This document shows positions 48,923-58,300 of a DNA stretch of 64,000 nt, one piece after another. Below the pieces are notes generated by a model that was not told the DNA's origin, searched no databases, and saw nothing but the letters and a program-made list of their open reading frames with translations. Position 1 is the stretch's first letter, and every line of letters starts with the position of its first letter. The stretch comes from Bog-473 sp963719485 (GTDB taxonomy: Bacteria; Actinomycetota; Acidimicrobiia; Acidimicrobiales; RAAP-2). Where the stretch lies: the NCBI GenBank assembly GCA_963719485.1, contig OY970387.1, positions 1,674,001 to 1,738,000 of the forward strand. The letters run 5' to 3'. A program made the translations under genes and the position numbers.

Positions 48923-50686
48923 ATGACCATCACGAGCCGGGGGGCGGTTGCCCCGACCAGTGATCAGCCCGGGCCGGGGGCTTCGCCTGCCGGTGATCCC
49001 GTCGACAGCACGGCGCTCGATGCGCTGGTCGACGATGTCGCGGCCCACACGACGTCGTGGGCCAAGACCGACGCCGCCGCCCGGGCCGATCTCCTGCAGC
49101 AGGTCATCGCCGACACCATGGCCGCCGAGGACGATTGGCTGGCCGCCGCCTGCGCGGCGAAAGGGCTCGCGCCGGGCTCGACGGAGGCGGGCGAGGAGCT
49201 CTTCGCCGGTGTCGGCACCTTCGTGCGCCTGGCGCGCCTCCTGCGCGACGCCCTGCGCGATGTGGCCAAGGACGGCAAGCCGGCGTTCGCCGGGCCGGTC
49301 CGCGAGGCGTCCGACGGCCGGCTGCGCGTCCAGGTCTTCCCGGCCGGCGCCTTCGACCGGATCACCTTCCCCCAGACGACCGCCGAGATCTGGATGCAGC
49401 CGGGCGTCACCCGCGAGTCGCTCGTCTCGGGTCAGGCGGCGGCCTACGCCGACCCCGCCGCTCACGCCGGCACAGCGCTCGTCCTGGCCGCCGGCAATGT
49501 CGCTTCGCTCGGGCCCCGCGACGTCCTCTCGAAGCTCTTCGTCGAGGGCAAGGTCGTCGTGCTGAAGGCAAACCCGGTCAACGACTACCTCGTGCCGCAC
49601 TGGAGTCGCGCCATGGCATCGCTGATCGACGCCGGGGTGCTGTGCATCGTCGACGGCGGTGCCGCGGTCGGGCGTTATCTGACCGGGCACGCGCGCATCG
49701 ACGAGGTCCACATCACGGGATCGGACAAGACCTACGACGCCGTCGTCTTCGGCTCCGGCCCTGAAGGCGTCCGTCGCAAGGAAGCGGACGAGCCCGTCTT
49801 GGACAAGCCGGTGACGGCCGAGCTCGGCAGCGTCTCGCCGGTGATCGTGGTACCGGGCAAGTGGTCGATCCCCGAACTGCTCTACCAGGCCGAGCACGTC
49901 GCCACCATGTTGGTCAACAACGCGGGGTTCAACTGCATCTCGGCCCGGGTCATCGTCACGCACGCTGCCTGGCCCCAGCGAGAGGCGTTTCTCGGCGCCC
50001 TGACGCAGACGTTGGCCGGCATCACCACGCGTCGCGCCTACTACCCGGGTGCCGCGGAGCGAAGGGATGCCTTCGTGGCGGTCCACCCCGACGCCGAGCA
50101 GTACGGGACCGGGCCTGACGACGCGTTGCCATGGACCCTCATCCGCAGCGTGCCGCCGGGTCAGACCGGGGATATCTGCTTCAACGTGGAGTCGTTCTTC
50201 GGGGAGGTCGCCGAGACGGCCCTGACCGCCCCCTCACCGGCGGCCTTCGTCGATGCTGCCACGGAGTTCTGCAACGACGTCATCTGGGGCACGCTGGGCG
50301 TCACGGTCCTCGTGAGCCCGTCGTCCCTGAAGGACCACGACCTGGCGGACAGCGTCGACCGGGCCGTGGCGGACCTGCGCTACGGCTCAGTCGGCGTGAA
50401 CGTCTGGCATGGGCTGTCGTTCGCCATGGGCTCGACGACCTGGGGGGCCTACCCCGGGCACGCGCGCAACGACATCCAGTCGGGCGTCGGCGTGGTCGGC
50501 AACTCGGCCATGTTCGACCGGCCGCAGAAGTCGGTCGTGCGCGGTCCGTTCCGCTCCCGGCCCAAGCCGCCCTGGTTCGCCACGGCGCCCGACTCCTACG
50601 ACGTCATGCGCCGGTTCGTCGCCTTCGAGGCGGAGCCGTCGGCGGCAAAGATCCCCGGACTCCTCGTGGCCGCCGTGCGGCACTGA
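48923..50686 (+). CDS. aldehyde dehydrogenase family protein
   Basis: 587 residues, with N- and C-terminal extensions beyond the usual 480. The cofactor region reads VLKANPVNDYLVPHWSR and HITGSDKTYDAVVFGSG. The general-base Glu is in ELGSVSPVIVVPG (usual ELGGK-x-P), and the nucleophile is Cys in NNAGFNCISARV, in place of the usual GQxC. The C-terminal part has GVNVWHGLSFAMGSTTWGAYPG. This divergent ALDH subfamily is common in actinobacteria, by recollection, with unknown substrate. GGGGAGG precedes ATG 48923; the frame upstream is not needed. Confidence 0.85.
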   Translation: MTITSRGAVAPTSDQPGPGASPAGDPVDSTALDALVDDVAAHTTSWAKTDAAARADLLQQVIADTMAAEDDWLAAACAAKGLAPGSTEAGEELFAGVGTFVRLARLLRDALRDVAKDGKPAFAGPVREASDGRLRVQVFPAGAFDRITFPQTTAEIWMQPGVTRESLVSGQAAAYADPAAHAGTALVLAAGNVASLGPRDVLSKLFVEGKVVVLKANPVNDYLVPHWSRAMASLIDAGVLCIVDGGAAVGRYLTGHARIDEVHITGSDKTYDAVVFGSGPEGVRRKEADEPVLDKPVTAELGSVSPVIVVPGKWSIPELLYQAEHVATMLVNNAGFNCISARVIVTHAAWPQREAFLGALTQTLAGITTRRAYYPGAAERRDAFVAVHPDAEQYGTGPDDALPWTLIRSVPPGQTGDICFNVESFFGEVAETALTAPSPAAFVDAATEFCNDVIWGTLGVTVLVSPSSLKDHDLADSVDRAVADLRYGSVGVNVWHGLSFAMGSTTWGAYPGHARNDIQSGVGVVGNSAMFDRPQKSVVRGPFRSRPKPPWFATAPDSYDVMRRFVAFEAEPSAAKIPGLLVAAVRH

Positions 50687-50704
50687 GGTCGCCGCCTCCG
50701 GGAG

Positions 50705-51313
50705 TCAGCCCATGGTCTTGGCGCGCAGCTGCGGAACCGCATAGGGCGCAGCAGCGACGATGGCCGCGATGAGAGCGAGGAACGCACCGAACTCCCAGCC
50801 AACGCCTGATCCACCCGGCTTGAAGATGAAGGCGATGAAAACGATCACCAGGTTGACCAGTGTCGCCGTCATCATCGTCGTGAGATGCGGAAGGTTGATG
50901 CCGCCCGGCAGTTGATCCCAGCCGGCGCGCAGCACGAGGTAAGCCACGATGAGGATCGACAGGATCATCACGATGTAGAGGTATCCGTGGGCCGACACCC
51001 CACTCGCGGTCACGGTGATACCGATGACGCTGATGCCGAACCAGGACAGGAAAAGGGAGATGAACAACACGACGGTGGCCACACCGGCGATCCGGTCGGC
51101 GAGTGACCAGCGGGCTGCGTCGAACTTGTAGGCCGGCATGGTCGACGCACTGGGTGCGGTGCCGGCCGGCGCAGCTGCCGCCGTGGCGGGAGCGGTCACG
51201 GACGGAGCGTCCTGGGCTGCCGTCACCTCCACAATCAACGTGGCTCCGCAGCTCGGGCAGAAGCTGGCATCCTCGGCGGCTTCGCTCTGACACTGAGGGC
51301 AGGTCTGCGGCAT
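50705..51313 (-). CDS. zinc-ribbon membrane protein
   Basis: 202 residues. It begins MPQTCPQCQSEAAEDASFCPSCG, a double-CxxC zinc ribbon of about 20 residues (Cys at about 5, 8, 19 and 22). An Ala/Thr/Pro-rich linker follows, then four TM helices (VATVVLFISLFLSWFGISVI, YLYIVMILSILIVAYLVLR and two more). Such proteins of unknown role are common in actinobacteria. ATG 51313 is chosen because the zinc ribbon starts there. It converges with the aldehyde dehydrogenase gene, 18 nt from its stop. Confidence 0.75.
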   Translation of the reverse strand: MPQTCPQCQSEAAEDASFCPSCGATLIVEVTAAQDAPSVTAPATAAAAPAGTAPSASTMPAYKFDAARWSLADRIAGVATVVLFISLFLSWFGISVIGITVTASGVSAHGYLYIVMILSILIVAYLVLRAGWDQLPGGINLPHLTTMMTATLVNLVIVFIAFIFKPGGSGVGWEFGAFLALIAAIVAAAPYAVPQLRAKTMG

Positions 51314-51401
51314 GACGCTCCTCCATCCTTCGGGCGACGGGGGTCCGCGTACCCCCCGTACGCTTGGCAATTACGGGTCGTCTGGCACTCCCGAGTCTAC
51401 G

Positions 51402-51414
51402 GGGGTGTGACCCC
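51402..51414 (-). terminator. hairpin after the propeller lipoprotein
   Basis: GGGGT-GTG-ACCCC, a compact 5-bp stem with a 3-nt loop, about 93 nt beyond the stop of the lipoprotein gene (minus strand). The short stem makes it only a possible terminator. Confidence 0.35.
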
Positions 51415-51506
51415 TCTGACTAGGGATCTTCCTCTGACGTGGAGCCGATGTCCGGGTTCCGTGACCGCCCTTGACCTGGTGCGGAGCGCTCGCGCCGCCG
51501 CCCCCT

Positions 51507-52715
51507 TTAGGACGTCGCGGGCGCGGGGCGCCGCTTGGGTTGGAGGAGCGTGAGGCGAGCCACGGTGTCCCCCCCGACCGCGACGCAGCCGGCCGCCGTC
51601 GGGCAGGCCACGGCGGTCAATGTGATGGGGGTGTAGGCCGTGGCCGAATCTCTGAAGGTGAGCCCGGCATCAATGCTCTGGGCCACGGCACCGGTACCGA
51701 CGGCGGGGAGACCGACCCACTTGGTTCCGACCATGGCGCATTGCTTGGCCGAAGGGCAGGCCACCCCGTAGACGTCGTCGACCGGCACTGCCCCGGCCGA
51801 CGGCTCCCATGTGTGCCCCCCGTCGGCGCTGCGGAGAAGCTCACCCTTGGCGGGCACGACGTCGCTGACCGTCGTCGCGGTCGTGCCCGCGGCGAGGCAG
51901 ATAGAGGAAGAAAGACAGGCGGTGCTCTGCAGCACGCCCGAACCTGAGGGCACGGTCGCCAAGGCCCACGTCTGTCCACCGTCACCGCTCACCGCGACCG
52001 CGCCCTCCCCGTGGCTGTTGCTGGTCGGGACGTAGCCGGCGTCGATGCACGTGCCGCCCGCCATGCACGTCAGGTCGCTTCCCGGAAGGAAGAGCGCCGG
52101 GAGGTTCCCCTCCTGTGCCCAGCTCATGCCGAAGTCGGCACTGTGGGCGGACCACGTCGAGGTGCCGTCGCTCACGACGGCCGTACAGTCGGACGTGGTC
52201 GCACAGGTCACGCTCGCGACGACAAGAGCGTTCTGCGGTGACGCCGCGAGCGACCACGTCACGCCGGCATCGCTGGTGGTGACGACGACCCCGCTTCCGG
52301 GCAGCGATGCCCCGTCGGAGCCGACCGCCATGCAATTGGTCGCGGTCGGGCAGGAGACGGCACTCAGCTGCGGGGTGCTTCCACCGACGACGTGCTGTGC
52401 CTTCCACGACAGCCCGCCGTTGGTGGTGGCGGCGATGACCGTGGTGCCGGTCGCGGGAGCCGGATTGGGCCCGGCGACCCCGACAGCCCAACAGCGCCGG
52501 GCCGTCGCACACGAGACTGCTCCGAGTTCGCCGGTGCTGGGAGGAGCGGGCTGGCCCACGGCGAGCGTGGTGCCAGTGGGCTCACCGAGGACGCGCGCGG
52601 CCTTGGACGAACCCGGGTGTCCGGACAGCCCGCAGCCTGACGCGGTCACGGCCACCGCAGCTAGGACGAGGGACATGCCGCCAATGCGTCGCCGGACACG
52701 CCAGTGTCGAGACAC
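51507..52715 (-). CDS. secreted beta-propeller lipoprotein (BNR / Ycf48-like repeats)
   Basis: 402 residues. A signal peptide (VSRHWRVRRRIGG, then MSLVLAAVAVTASGC) ends in the lipobox-like TASGC, so it is probably a lipoprotein. The body is a repeat of about 50 residues with paired Cys (VSCATARRCWAVGV, VSCPTATNCMAVGS, VTCATTSDCTAVVS, VACPSAKQCAMVGT, VACPTAAGCVAVGG) and Asp-box-like stretches (TTNGGLSWKA, SADGGHTWEP). It probably folds as a disulfide-stabilised propeller outside the membrane. GTG 52715 includes the Arg-rich n-region; ATG 52676 is an alternative. Confidence 0.75.
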   Translation of the reverse strand: MSRHWRVRRRIGGMSLVLAAVAVTASGCGLSGHPGSSKAARVLGEPTGTTLAVGQPAPPSTGELGAVSCATARRCWAVGVAGPNPAPATGTTVIAATTNGGLSWKAQHVVGGSTPQLSAVSCPTATNCMAVGSDGASLPGSGVVVTTSDAGVTWSLAASPQNALVVASVTCATTSDCTAVVSDGTSTWSAHSADFGMSWAQEGNLPALFLPGSDLTCMAGGTCIDAGYVPTSNSHGEGAVAVSGDGGQTWALATVPSGSGVLQSTACLSSSICLAAGTTATTVSDVVPAKGELLRSADGGHTWEPSAGAVPVDDVYGVACPSAKQCAMVGTKWVGLPAVGTGAVAQSIDAGLTFRDSATAYTPITLTAVACPTAAGCVAVGGDTVARLTLLQPKRRPAPATS

Positions 52716-52780
52716 GGAGCGTGGAAGCACAGCACGAGGAGAATAGCGGTGGGGGGCGCATCTCCCCGTGCACCGTTCGC

Positions 52781-52786
52781 TACCCT
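52781..52786 (+). promoter_or_regulatory. -10 element of the MarP-like gene
   Basis: TACCCT, 7 nt before GTG 52794 with no Shine-Dalgarno: likely leaderless. The lipoprotein gene starts on the other strand only about 80 bp away. Confidence 0.4.
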
Positions 52787-52793
52787 CGCATCG

Positions 52794-53978
52794 GTGGACT
52801 GGGTCGATCTGTTGATCATCGGGCTGATGCTGCTGGCGGCCGTCCACGGCCTCCGGCTCGGGGCGCTCGTCCAGCTCCTCACATTCGGCGGATTTCTGTT
52901 GGGATTCCTTCTCGGGACCCTGGTGTGGGTGCCGTTGTTGCGGAGTGGGCATGGCGACGTCACCCGCTCCATCGTCGTCGTGTCGCTGGTCCTGTTGACC
53001 GCCTGCGGATTCGGGTACGCCGGCCGCGTGCTCGGCACCTGGAGCAACGTCACGGTGCGCCGGCACCATCTGGGCAATGTCGACGCCGTGCTCGGAGTCG
53101 GGGTGGCGGTCCTCGCCGTCCTCTTGTCGGTCTGGGTCGTCGCGGCGGTCGTCCTGTCCCCGAACAGCCGCTTCACGTCCCTCGACGCCGCGGTGGCCCG
53201 CTCGGACATCCTCCACTCCATCGACAGGGTCCTGCCCCAGGCCCCCTCCATCTTCAACGACCTGCAGACCTTCCTGAACAACCAGGGCTTCCCCCAGGCC
53301 TTCTCGACGCTCACCCCGCCCTCGACTCCCGCGGTGTCGACGCCGACGGACGCGGAGACCAGGGCGCTGGCCGACCCGGCTGTGTTCTCGACGGTCAAGA
53401 TCCTCGGCACGGCGTGCAGCAACGAACAGGAGGGCTCCGGATTCGTGGTGGGACCCGGACTCGTCGCCACCAATGCGCACGTCGTCGCGGGGGAGAGCAA
53501 TGGCAACACGCAGGTGCTCCTGGGGAACAGCGCGTACGACGCGACGCCTGTGCTCTTCGATCCCGACTTCGACCTGGCGGTGCTCAGGACCGATGCGCCC
53601 CTCGGTCCAGCCCTCCCCATCAGCTCGTCCATCGTTCCTCGCGGTACCCAGGCCGCGCTCCTCGGTTATCCGGAGGACAGAGGGCTGAGCATCGGCGCGG
53701 CCGGCGTGACCGAGGAGGTCACCGCGACCGGCAAGGACATCTACAACAACGGGTCGGTCACGAGAGGCGTCTACGCTCTCGATGCCAGCGTGCTGCCGGG
53801 CAATTCCGGTGGCCCGCTGCTCGGCCCGGGGGGCCAGGTCATCGGAGTCGTCTTCTCCCGTTCCACCGTCTACCAGGACGTCGGCTACGCCCTGACCTCG
53901 CCCGGAGTCCTGACGCGGGTGCAGCAGGCGGAGCGGCACCATTCGTCGGTCAGCACCGGGCCGTGCATCTCGGGCTGA
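52794..53978 (+). CDS. MarP-like periplasmic serine protease (CvpA + trypsin-like)
   Basis: 394 residues. The first 150 residues are a CvpA-like domain of four TM helices (VDWVDLLIIGLMLLAAVHGL and the following). A linker leads to a trypsin-like protease with catalytic His in VATNAHVVAG, Asp in DFDLAVLRTD and Ser in LPGNSGGPLLG. This layout is that of MarP, the acid-resistance protease of Mycobacterium tuberculosis. Cys in LGTACSNEQEGS and in the terminal STGPCISG may form the disulfide seen in MarP. GTG 52794 is chosen by the hydrophobic start and the upstream -10. Confidence 0.88.
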   Translation: MDWVDLLIIGLMLLAAVHGLRLGALVQLLTFGGFLLGFLLGTLVWVPLLRSGHGDVTRSIVVVSLVLLTACGFGYAGRVLGTWSNVTVRRHHLGNVDAVLGVGVAVLAVLLSVWVVAAVVLSPNSRFTSLDAAVARSDILHSIDRVLPQAPSIFNDLQTFLNNQGFPQAFSTLTPPSTPAVSTPTDAETRALADPAVFSTVKILGTACSNEQEGSGFVVGPGLVATNAHVVAGESNGNTQVLLGNSAYDATPVLFDPDFDLAVLRTDAPLGPALPISSSIVPRGTQAALLGYPEDRGLSIGAAGVTEEVTATGKDIYNNGSVTRGVYALDASVLPGNSGGPLLGPGGQVIGVVFSRSTVYQDVGYALTSPGVLTRVQQAERHHSSVSTGPCISG

Positions 53979-53996
53979 ACGGGCAAGAATGAAGTC

Positions 53997-55901
53997 ATGA
54001 CCCAGCGCATCGAGGATTACGCGGTCATCGGGGACCTCCATACGGCCGCCTTGGTGGGCATGGACGGCTCAGTCGACTGGTTGTGCCTGCCGCACTTTGA
54101 TTCGCCATCGTGCTTCGCACGACTGCTGGGCGACGAGGACCACGGTTTTTGGAAGATTGCGCCCGTGGGAGGCACGTCTGCAATCCTGGCCACGCGGCGC
54201 TGGTACCGCCCCGGCACCCTCGTGGTCGAGACCGAATACGACACCGCCACCGGAACGGTGCGGGTGACCGACTGCATGCCGGTGCGGGAGGGACATCCGC
54301 ACCTGGTGCGTTCGGTGGAGGGCGTGAGCGGCACGGTCGACATGCGCATGGAGCTCGCGGTGCGCTTCGATTACGGGGAGGTGGTGCCATGGGTCACCTC
54401 GGACGATGGACTGACCCGCCTGACGGCCGGCCCGGACTCGTTGGCGCTCTGGCACCGGGTCGATGCGGTTGGTCAGGACATGCGCACCGTCGCCGATTTC
54501 ACCGTCACCGAGAACCAGCGTTACCCCTTCACGCTCGTGTGGTATCCCTCGCACGAGGAGCCTCCGCCGCCGCTGGACAGCTACTACTCGGTGCACCTCA
54601 CCGAGGCCTATTGGACCGAGTGGGCCACACAATGCTGCTATATCGGGCCCTACAAGGACGCCGTGGTCCGGTCCCTCATCACCCTGAAGGCCCTGACGTA
54701 CGTCCCGACCGGCGGCATCGTGGCCGCTGCCACCACGTCGCTCCCCGAAGCGCTCGGGGGAAACCGCAACTGGGACTACCGGTTCTGCTGGTTGCGCGAC
54801 GCCACGCTCACGCTCGAGGCCCTGATGCGGGGCGGCTACAACACAGAGGCCCTGGCTTGGCGCAACTGGCTCCTGCGTGCCGTTGCCGGTGACGTCTCGA
54901 AACTGCAGATCATGTACGGGCCGGGCGGCGAACGCCGGCTGGACGAATGGGAGGCGGACTGGCTCCCCGGCTACGAAGGTTCGGCACCCGTCCGGATCGG
55001 CAACGCGGCCTCCGATCAGTACCAGCTGGACGTGTACGGCGAGGTCATGTCCGCCCTGTACTCGTCGGCCCGGGCCGAGGGTGTGCACAGCCGGTCCGCC
55101 TGGGGCCTGCAAAAACAGCTCGTGGCATTCCTCGAGAAGGGGTGGCAGCAGCCCGACGACGGCATCTGGGAGGTGCGGGGCCCGCGCCGGCACTTCACGC
55201 ACTCCAAGGTCATGGCCTGGGTCGCCGTCGACCGGGCGGTGCGCACCCTCGAGGAGTGGCCCGACCTCGACGGCCCCCTCGACACGTGGCGCTCGCTGAG
55301 GGACGACATCTTCACCGAGGTCTGCGAGAAGGGCTACAACAGCGACATCGGGGCGTTCACCCAGTACTACGGCTCGAACCAGCTCGATGCGAGCGTACTG
55401 ATGATCCCCCTCGTCGGCTTCTTGCCGCCCACAGACCCGCGGGTGGTGAGCACCGTGGAGGCCGTGCAGCGGGACCTCATGGACCATGGCTTCGTGCTGC
55501 GCTATCGCACCACCGATGACGGTGCCGTCGACGGATTGACGGGACGGGAAGGCGCCTTTCTGGCGTGCTCGTTCTGGCTGGTCGACTGCCTGCACATGAT
55601 CGGACGCGCCGAGGAAGCCACGGAGCTCTTCGAGCGCCTGCTGGCCTTGCGCAACGACCTCGGCTTGCTGTCCGAGGAGTACGACCCGCTGGCCGGGCGG
55701 CTGGTCGGCAACTTCCCACAAGCCTTCTCACATGTCTCGTTGATCAACTCCGCCTTCCGCCTCAGCGGGAGTGATCCGCTCGCCCTCGCCGACGACGGTT
55801 CGCGTGTCCTCGTCGACAACACTCTCACCTCGGCATCCGTCGGGAAGATGAAGCGTCTCGGTCGCGTCGCCGTCCGCCGCCGCACCGGCGCGGCGCGCTG
55901 A
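53997..55901 (+). CDS. GH15 glycoside hydrolase (glucoamylase / trehalase-like)
   Basis: 634 residues. The N-terminal beta domain opens IEDYAVIGDLHTAALVGMDG and SVDWLCLPHFDSPSCFARLL. The catalytic (alpha/alpha)6 barrel contains NRNWDYRFCWLRDATLTLEAL, EADWLPGYEGSAPVRIGN and GLLSEEYDPLAGRLVGNFPQ. The Glu residues in the last two regions match the acid and base of the family. Actinobacterial members often hydrolyse trehalose; glucan is the alternative. It has no signal peptide, so it is cytoplasmic. ATG 53997 lies 18 nt after the MarP-like gene stop. Confidence 0.88.
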   Translation: MTQRIEDYAVIGDLHTAALVGMDGSVDWLCLPHFDSPSCFARLLGDEDHGFWKIAPVGGTSAILATRRWYRPGTLVVETEYDTATGTVRVTDCMPVREGHPHLVRSVEGVSGTVDMRMELAVRFDYGEVVPWVTSDDGLTRLTAGPDSLALWHRVDAVGQDMRTVADFTVTENQRYPFTLVWYPSHEEPPPPLDSYYSVHLTEAYWTEWATQCCYIGPYKDAVVRSLITLKALTYVPTGGIVAAATTSLPEALGGNRNWDYRFCWLRDATLTLEALMRGGYNTEALAWRNWLLRAVAGDVSKLQIMYGPGGERRLDEWEADWLPGYEGSAPVRIGNAASDQYQLDVYGEVMSALYSSARAEGVHSRSAWGLQKQLVAFLEKGWQQPDDGIWEVRGPRRHFTHSKVMAWVAVDRAVRTLEEWPDLDGPLDTWRSLRDDIFTEVCEKGYNSDIGAFTQYYGSNQLDASVLMIPLVGFLPPTDPRVVSTVEAVQRDLMDHGFVLRYRTTDDGAVDGLTGREGAFLACSFWLVDCLHMIGRAEEATELFERLLALRNDLGLLSEEYDPLAGRLVGNFPQAFSHVSLINSAFRLSGSDPLALADDGSRVLVDNTLTSASVGKMKRLGRVAVRRRTGAAR

Positions 55902-55922
55902 CATGGTCCGCGTCCCCGCGTC

Positions 55923-56942
55923 ATGAGCGGGACGCACGCACACGGGGGTCGGGCCCACCGCCACGCCGCTGCCGGCTCGCACGTCCACGACCCCGAAACC
56001 GACGATGCCGTTCCCGCCGTACCCCCGCCACGTTCCATCGCCCCGGGTGTGCTCGAGATCGACACCATGCTCGGGGGCTGGGAGCGGGTGACCGCGGGCT
56101 ACCTCATCGAAGGATCCGCACCCGTGTTGATCGAGACCGGGAGCCAGACGTCGGTCCCGGTGCTGCTCGCTGCCCTTGAGCAGATCGGCGTCGGCCCGGC
56201 CGAGCTCGCCGGAGTCGCGGTGACCCACATCCACCTCGACCATGCCGGCGGGGTCGGCGATGTCGCCCGCGCGTTTCCCTCGGCAACGGTCTACGTCCAC
56301 GAGAAGGGGGCGCGGCACCTGGCCGACCCATCGCGACTCATTGATTCCGCGGCGCGCGTCTACGGACCGCTCCTCGACTCGCTCTACGGCCGCATCGACC
56401 CCACGCCACAAGAGCGTCTCCATGTCCTGCATGACGGTGAGGAGATCGAGGTCGGCCCGGGGCGCAGTCTGGTGGCCCTGGATTCACCCGGGCACGCGAA
56501 GCACCACGTGGGGTTGCACGATTCGCTGAGTGGTGTTCTCTTCGCCGGCGATGCCGTCGGCGTCAAACTGCCCGACGGCGGGGTCCTGCGCCCTGCGACC
56601 CCACCCCCGGACTTCGACCTCGAGCAGGCCCTCGCCTCATTGGCCAAGTTCGCCGCACGCCGGCCTTCGGCCATCGCCCTGGCGCATTACGGCCTGCTCG
56701 AGCAGCCCGAGGAGCTCCTGGCCGAGGCCGACGAGACGCTGCGACTGTGGGCCGAGACGGCGGAGTCGGCCTATCGGCAAGGGACCGATATCGCGGATGC
56801 CCTCGCCGCCCGCTTCGACCCGCTTCTGGGCGATATCGACGCGGCGCACAAGGAGAAGCTGGACATCATGAACGGCGTCCATTCCAACGCAGCCGGCTTT
56901 CGACGGTGGCTGGAGGGCCGCGAGAGCGGAAACCCGGCCTGA
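55923..56942 (+). CDS. MBL-fold metallohydrolase with His-rich N-terminus
   Basis: 339 residues. A His-rich leader (MSGTHAHGGRAHRHAAAG, then SHVHDPETDD) comes before the MBL domain. The HxHxDH motif is in VTHIHLDHAGGVGD, and further ligands lie in DSPGHAKHHVGLHD and LFAGDAVGV, with a late His in IALAHYGLLEQ. The leader could bind or store metal for the two-metal active site. It starts 22 nt after the GH15 gene and is probably co-transcribed. The substrate is unknown. Confidence 0.82.
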   Translation: MSGTHAHGGRAHRHAAAGSHVHDPETDDAVPAVPPPRSIAPGVLEIDTMLGGWERVTAGYLIEGSAPVLIETGSQTSVPVLLAALEQIGVGPAELAGVAVTHIHLDHAGGVGDVARAFPSATVYVHEKGARHLADPSRLIDSAARVYGPLLDSLYGRIDPTPQERLHVLHDGEEIEVGPGRSLVALDSPGHAKHHVGLHDSLSGVLFAGDAVGVKLPDGGVLRPATPPPDFDLEQALASLAKFAARRPSAIALAHYGLLEQPEELLAEADETLRLWAETAESAYRQGTDIADALAARFDPLLGDIDAAHKEKLDIMNGVHSNAAGFRRWLEGRESGNPA

Positions 56943-56991
56943 CAGGAGCGGCAGGTGCGTGGCCAGAGCCACTTGCACCATCGGACCCCTG

Positions 56992-57264
56992 TCAGACGAC
57001 GAGTTTGGCGCGAAGCTCCTCCTGGCGGACCTCGAAGTCGTCAAGGGAGATGCGGCCTTCGGCCAGGTCCTCGTGCAGTGCAGCGAACTCCTCCAGCAGA
57101 CGGGTCTGGTCGACCTCGTCGGCCGACGGAGAGGGGGCAGCCTGCTCACTGGCAGCCGCCTTGTCCTCCTTCCGCGAAATGCGGTCGTCCATCTTCGCCT
57201 TGGCCCTGTCCTTCTTGGCCTGGTCGCGCTGTAATTTCCCGAATGTCGAACGTGCGCGTGCCAC
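56992..57264 (-). CDS. small coiled-coil protein with SHOCT-like tail
   Basis: 90 residues starting VARARSTFGKLQRDQAKKDR. A Lys/Arg/Asp-rich helix is followed by an Ala/Ser/Pro hinge and a C-terminal LLEEFAALHEDLAEGRISLDDFEVRQEELRA, which has the spacing of a SHOCT domain (L..L..L...G.I....F...). AAGGAG precedes GTG 57264. It is the fourth SHOCT-like protein in the window. It stands alone, converging with the MBL gene. Confidence 0.65.
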   Translation of the reverse strand: MARARSTFGKLQRDQAKKDRAKAKMDDRISRKEDKAAASEQAAPSPSADEVDQTRLLEEFAALHEDLAEGRISLDDFEVRQEELRAKLVV

Positions 57265-57375
57265 GGTGTACTCCTTTCCGGCCGCCAGGGAGCGACCAGG
57301 TGCTGCCGGCAAGGCGCTTGCCCTGCCGATGTTCTTGCCGCACCCGCCCGTGCGGTGGGCCTCTGCGGCCCCGAG

Positions 57376-57461
57376 CGGAGGAGGTGGGATTTGAACCCAC
57401 GGTACCCATGAGGCACAACGGTTTTCGAGACCGTCCGATTCGGCCGCTCTCGCACTCCTCC
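57376..57461 (-). tRNA. tRNA-Ser (CGA)
   Basis: Reading the minus strand, GGAGGAG (57461-57455) pairs with CTCCTCC (57383-57377). A long variable arm, a GGTTCAAAT T-loop and an anticodon loop CTCGAAA are present. The anticodon CGA reads UCG codons. 86 nt, no CCA encoded. The T-stem and acceptor are identical to the tRNA-Ser at 60110. Confidence 0.95.
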
Positions 57462-57714
57462 GGCGGAGATCCTAGTCGCTCTGACCTGGTCCGGAAGCTC
57501 GAGGAGGGCCCTCTGGGGGCGGCAACGGCGCGAAGAACGAGGTCAGGACGAGGGTCCATGGCGTTGCCCGACCGTGCCCGCCGGGTCCCGTCTGACACCG
57601 CCGGCCGGTGCTGGAATCGCCCAATTCGGGCGCTCAGGATGACAATCGGGGGACCTCGGCGACGCCGGTTGCGTCGCCTGTTTGAGTCCGTTTCTCCCGT
57701 CGGCGACCCGCTGG

Positions 57715-58194
57715 TCAGTCCCGGCTGCCCGAGAACGGAGCCGACGGGGGCGTCCGGCCGCCGTCTGGTCGCTTCCCGGCGAAGAACGACGACAACAGAG
57801 CGCTGCACTCCGCAGCGCGGACGCCCGCGGTGACGTCGATCTCGTGGTTGAGCCGTGGGTCGGCGCAGAGGTTGTAGAGCGTGCCGCAGGCGCCGGCCCG
57901 CGGGTCGGTTGCCCCGTAGACCAGCCGGCCGACTCTGGCGGCCAGCAGCGCACCGGCGCACATCGGGCAGGGCTCGAGCGTGACGACCAGGGTGACGTCC
58001 GACAGCCGCCATCCACCGAGAGCGGCGGCGGTGTCGCGCAGTGCCAGAATTTCCGCGTGTGCCGTCGGGTCGGCAGTGGCTTCACGCTGATTGTGGCGCG
58101 CCGCCACGACCTTCCCTGCAATCAAGGTGACGGCACCGACGGGAACTTCGCCGTCTTTGGACGCTGCGTGCGCCTCTGCCAGGGCAAGTTCCAT
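57715..58194 (-). CDS. tadA: tRNA adenosine(34) deaminase TadA
   Basis: 159 residues. The zinc deaminase motifs are clear: THAEILALRDTA (His ligand and catalytic Glu, ADPTAHAEI) and EPCPMCAGAL (two Cys ligands). It deaminates A34 of tRNA-Arg(ACG) to inosine. The C-terminal 25 residues are a Gly/Pro-rich tail. ATG 58194 is the only ATG in place. It lies between two tRNA-Ser genes on the same strand; the 253 bp between its stop and the tRNA at 57376-57461 holds no visible gene. Confidence 0.9.
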   Translation of the reverse strand: MELALAEAHAASKDGEVPVGAVTLIAGKVVAARHNQREATADPTAHAEILALRDTAAALGGWRLSDVTLVVTLEPCPMCAGALLAARVGRLVYGATDPRAGACGTLYNLCADPRLNHEIDVTAGVRAAECSALLSSFFAGKRPDGGRTPPSAPFSGSRD

Positions 58195-58300
58195 GGCGTC
58201 CTGGTCGCTGAGCGGGGTCGTGGTGTCAGTGGATGCGATGCCCCAGTATGGGAGTTCGGTCGACCGGAAAGAAATCCGGAGATCGCCGACCTGGGCGGTC

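Noticed and set aside
52716..54041. Extension of the propeller lipoprotein frame
   Set aside because: Antisense of the MarP-like gene; the signal peptide marks the start.
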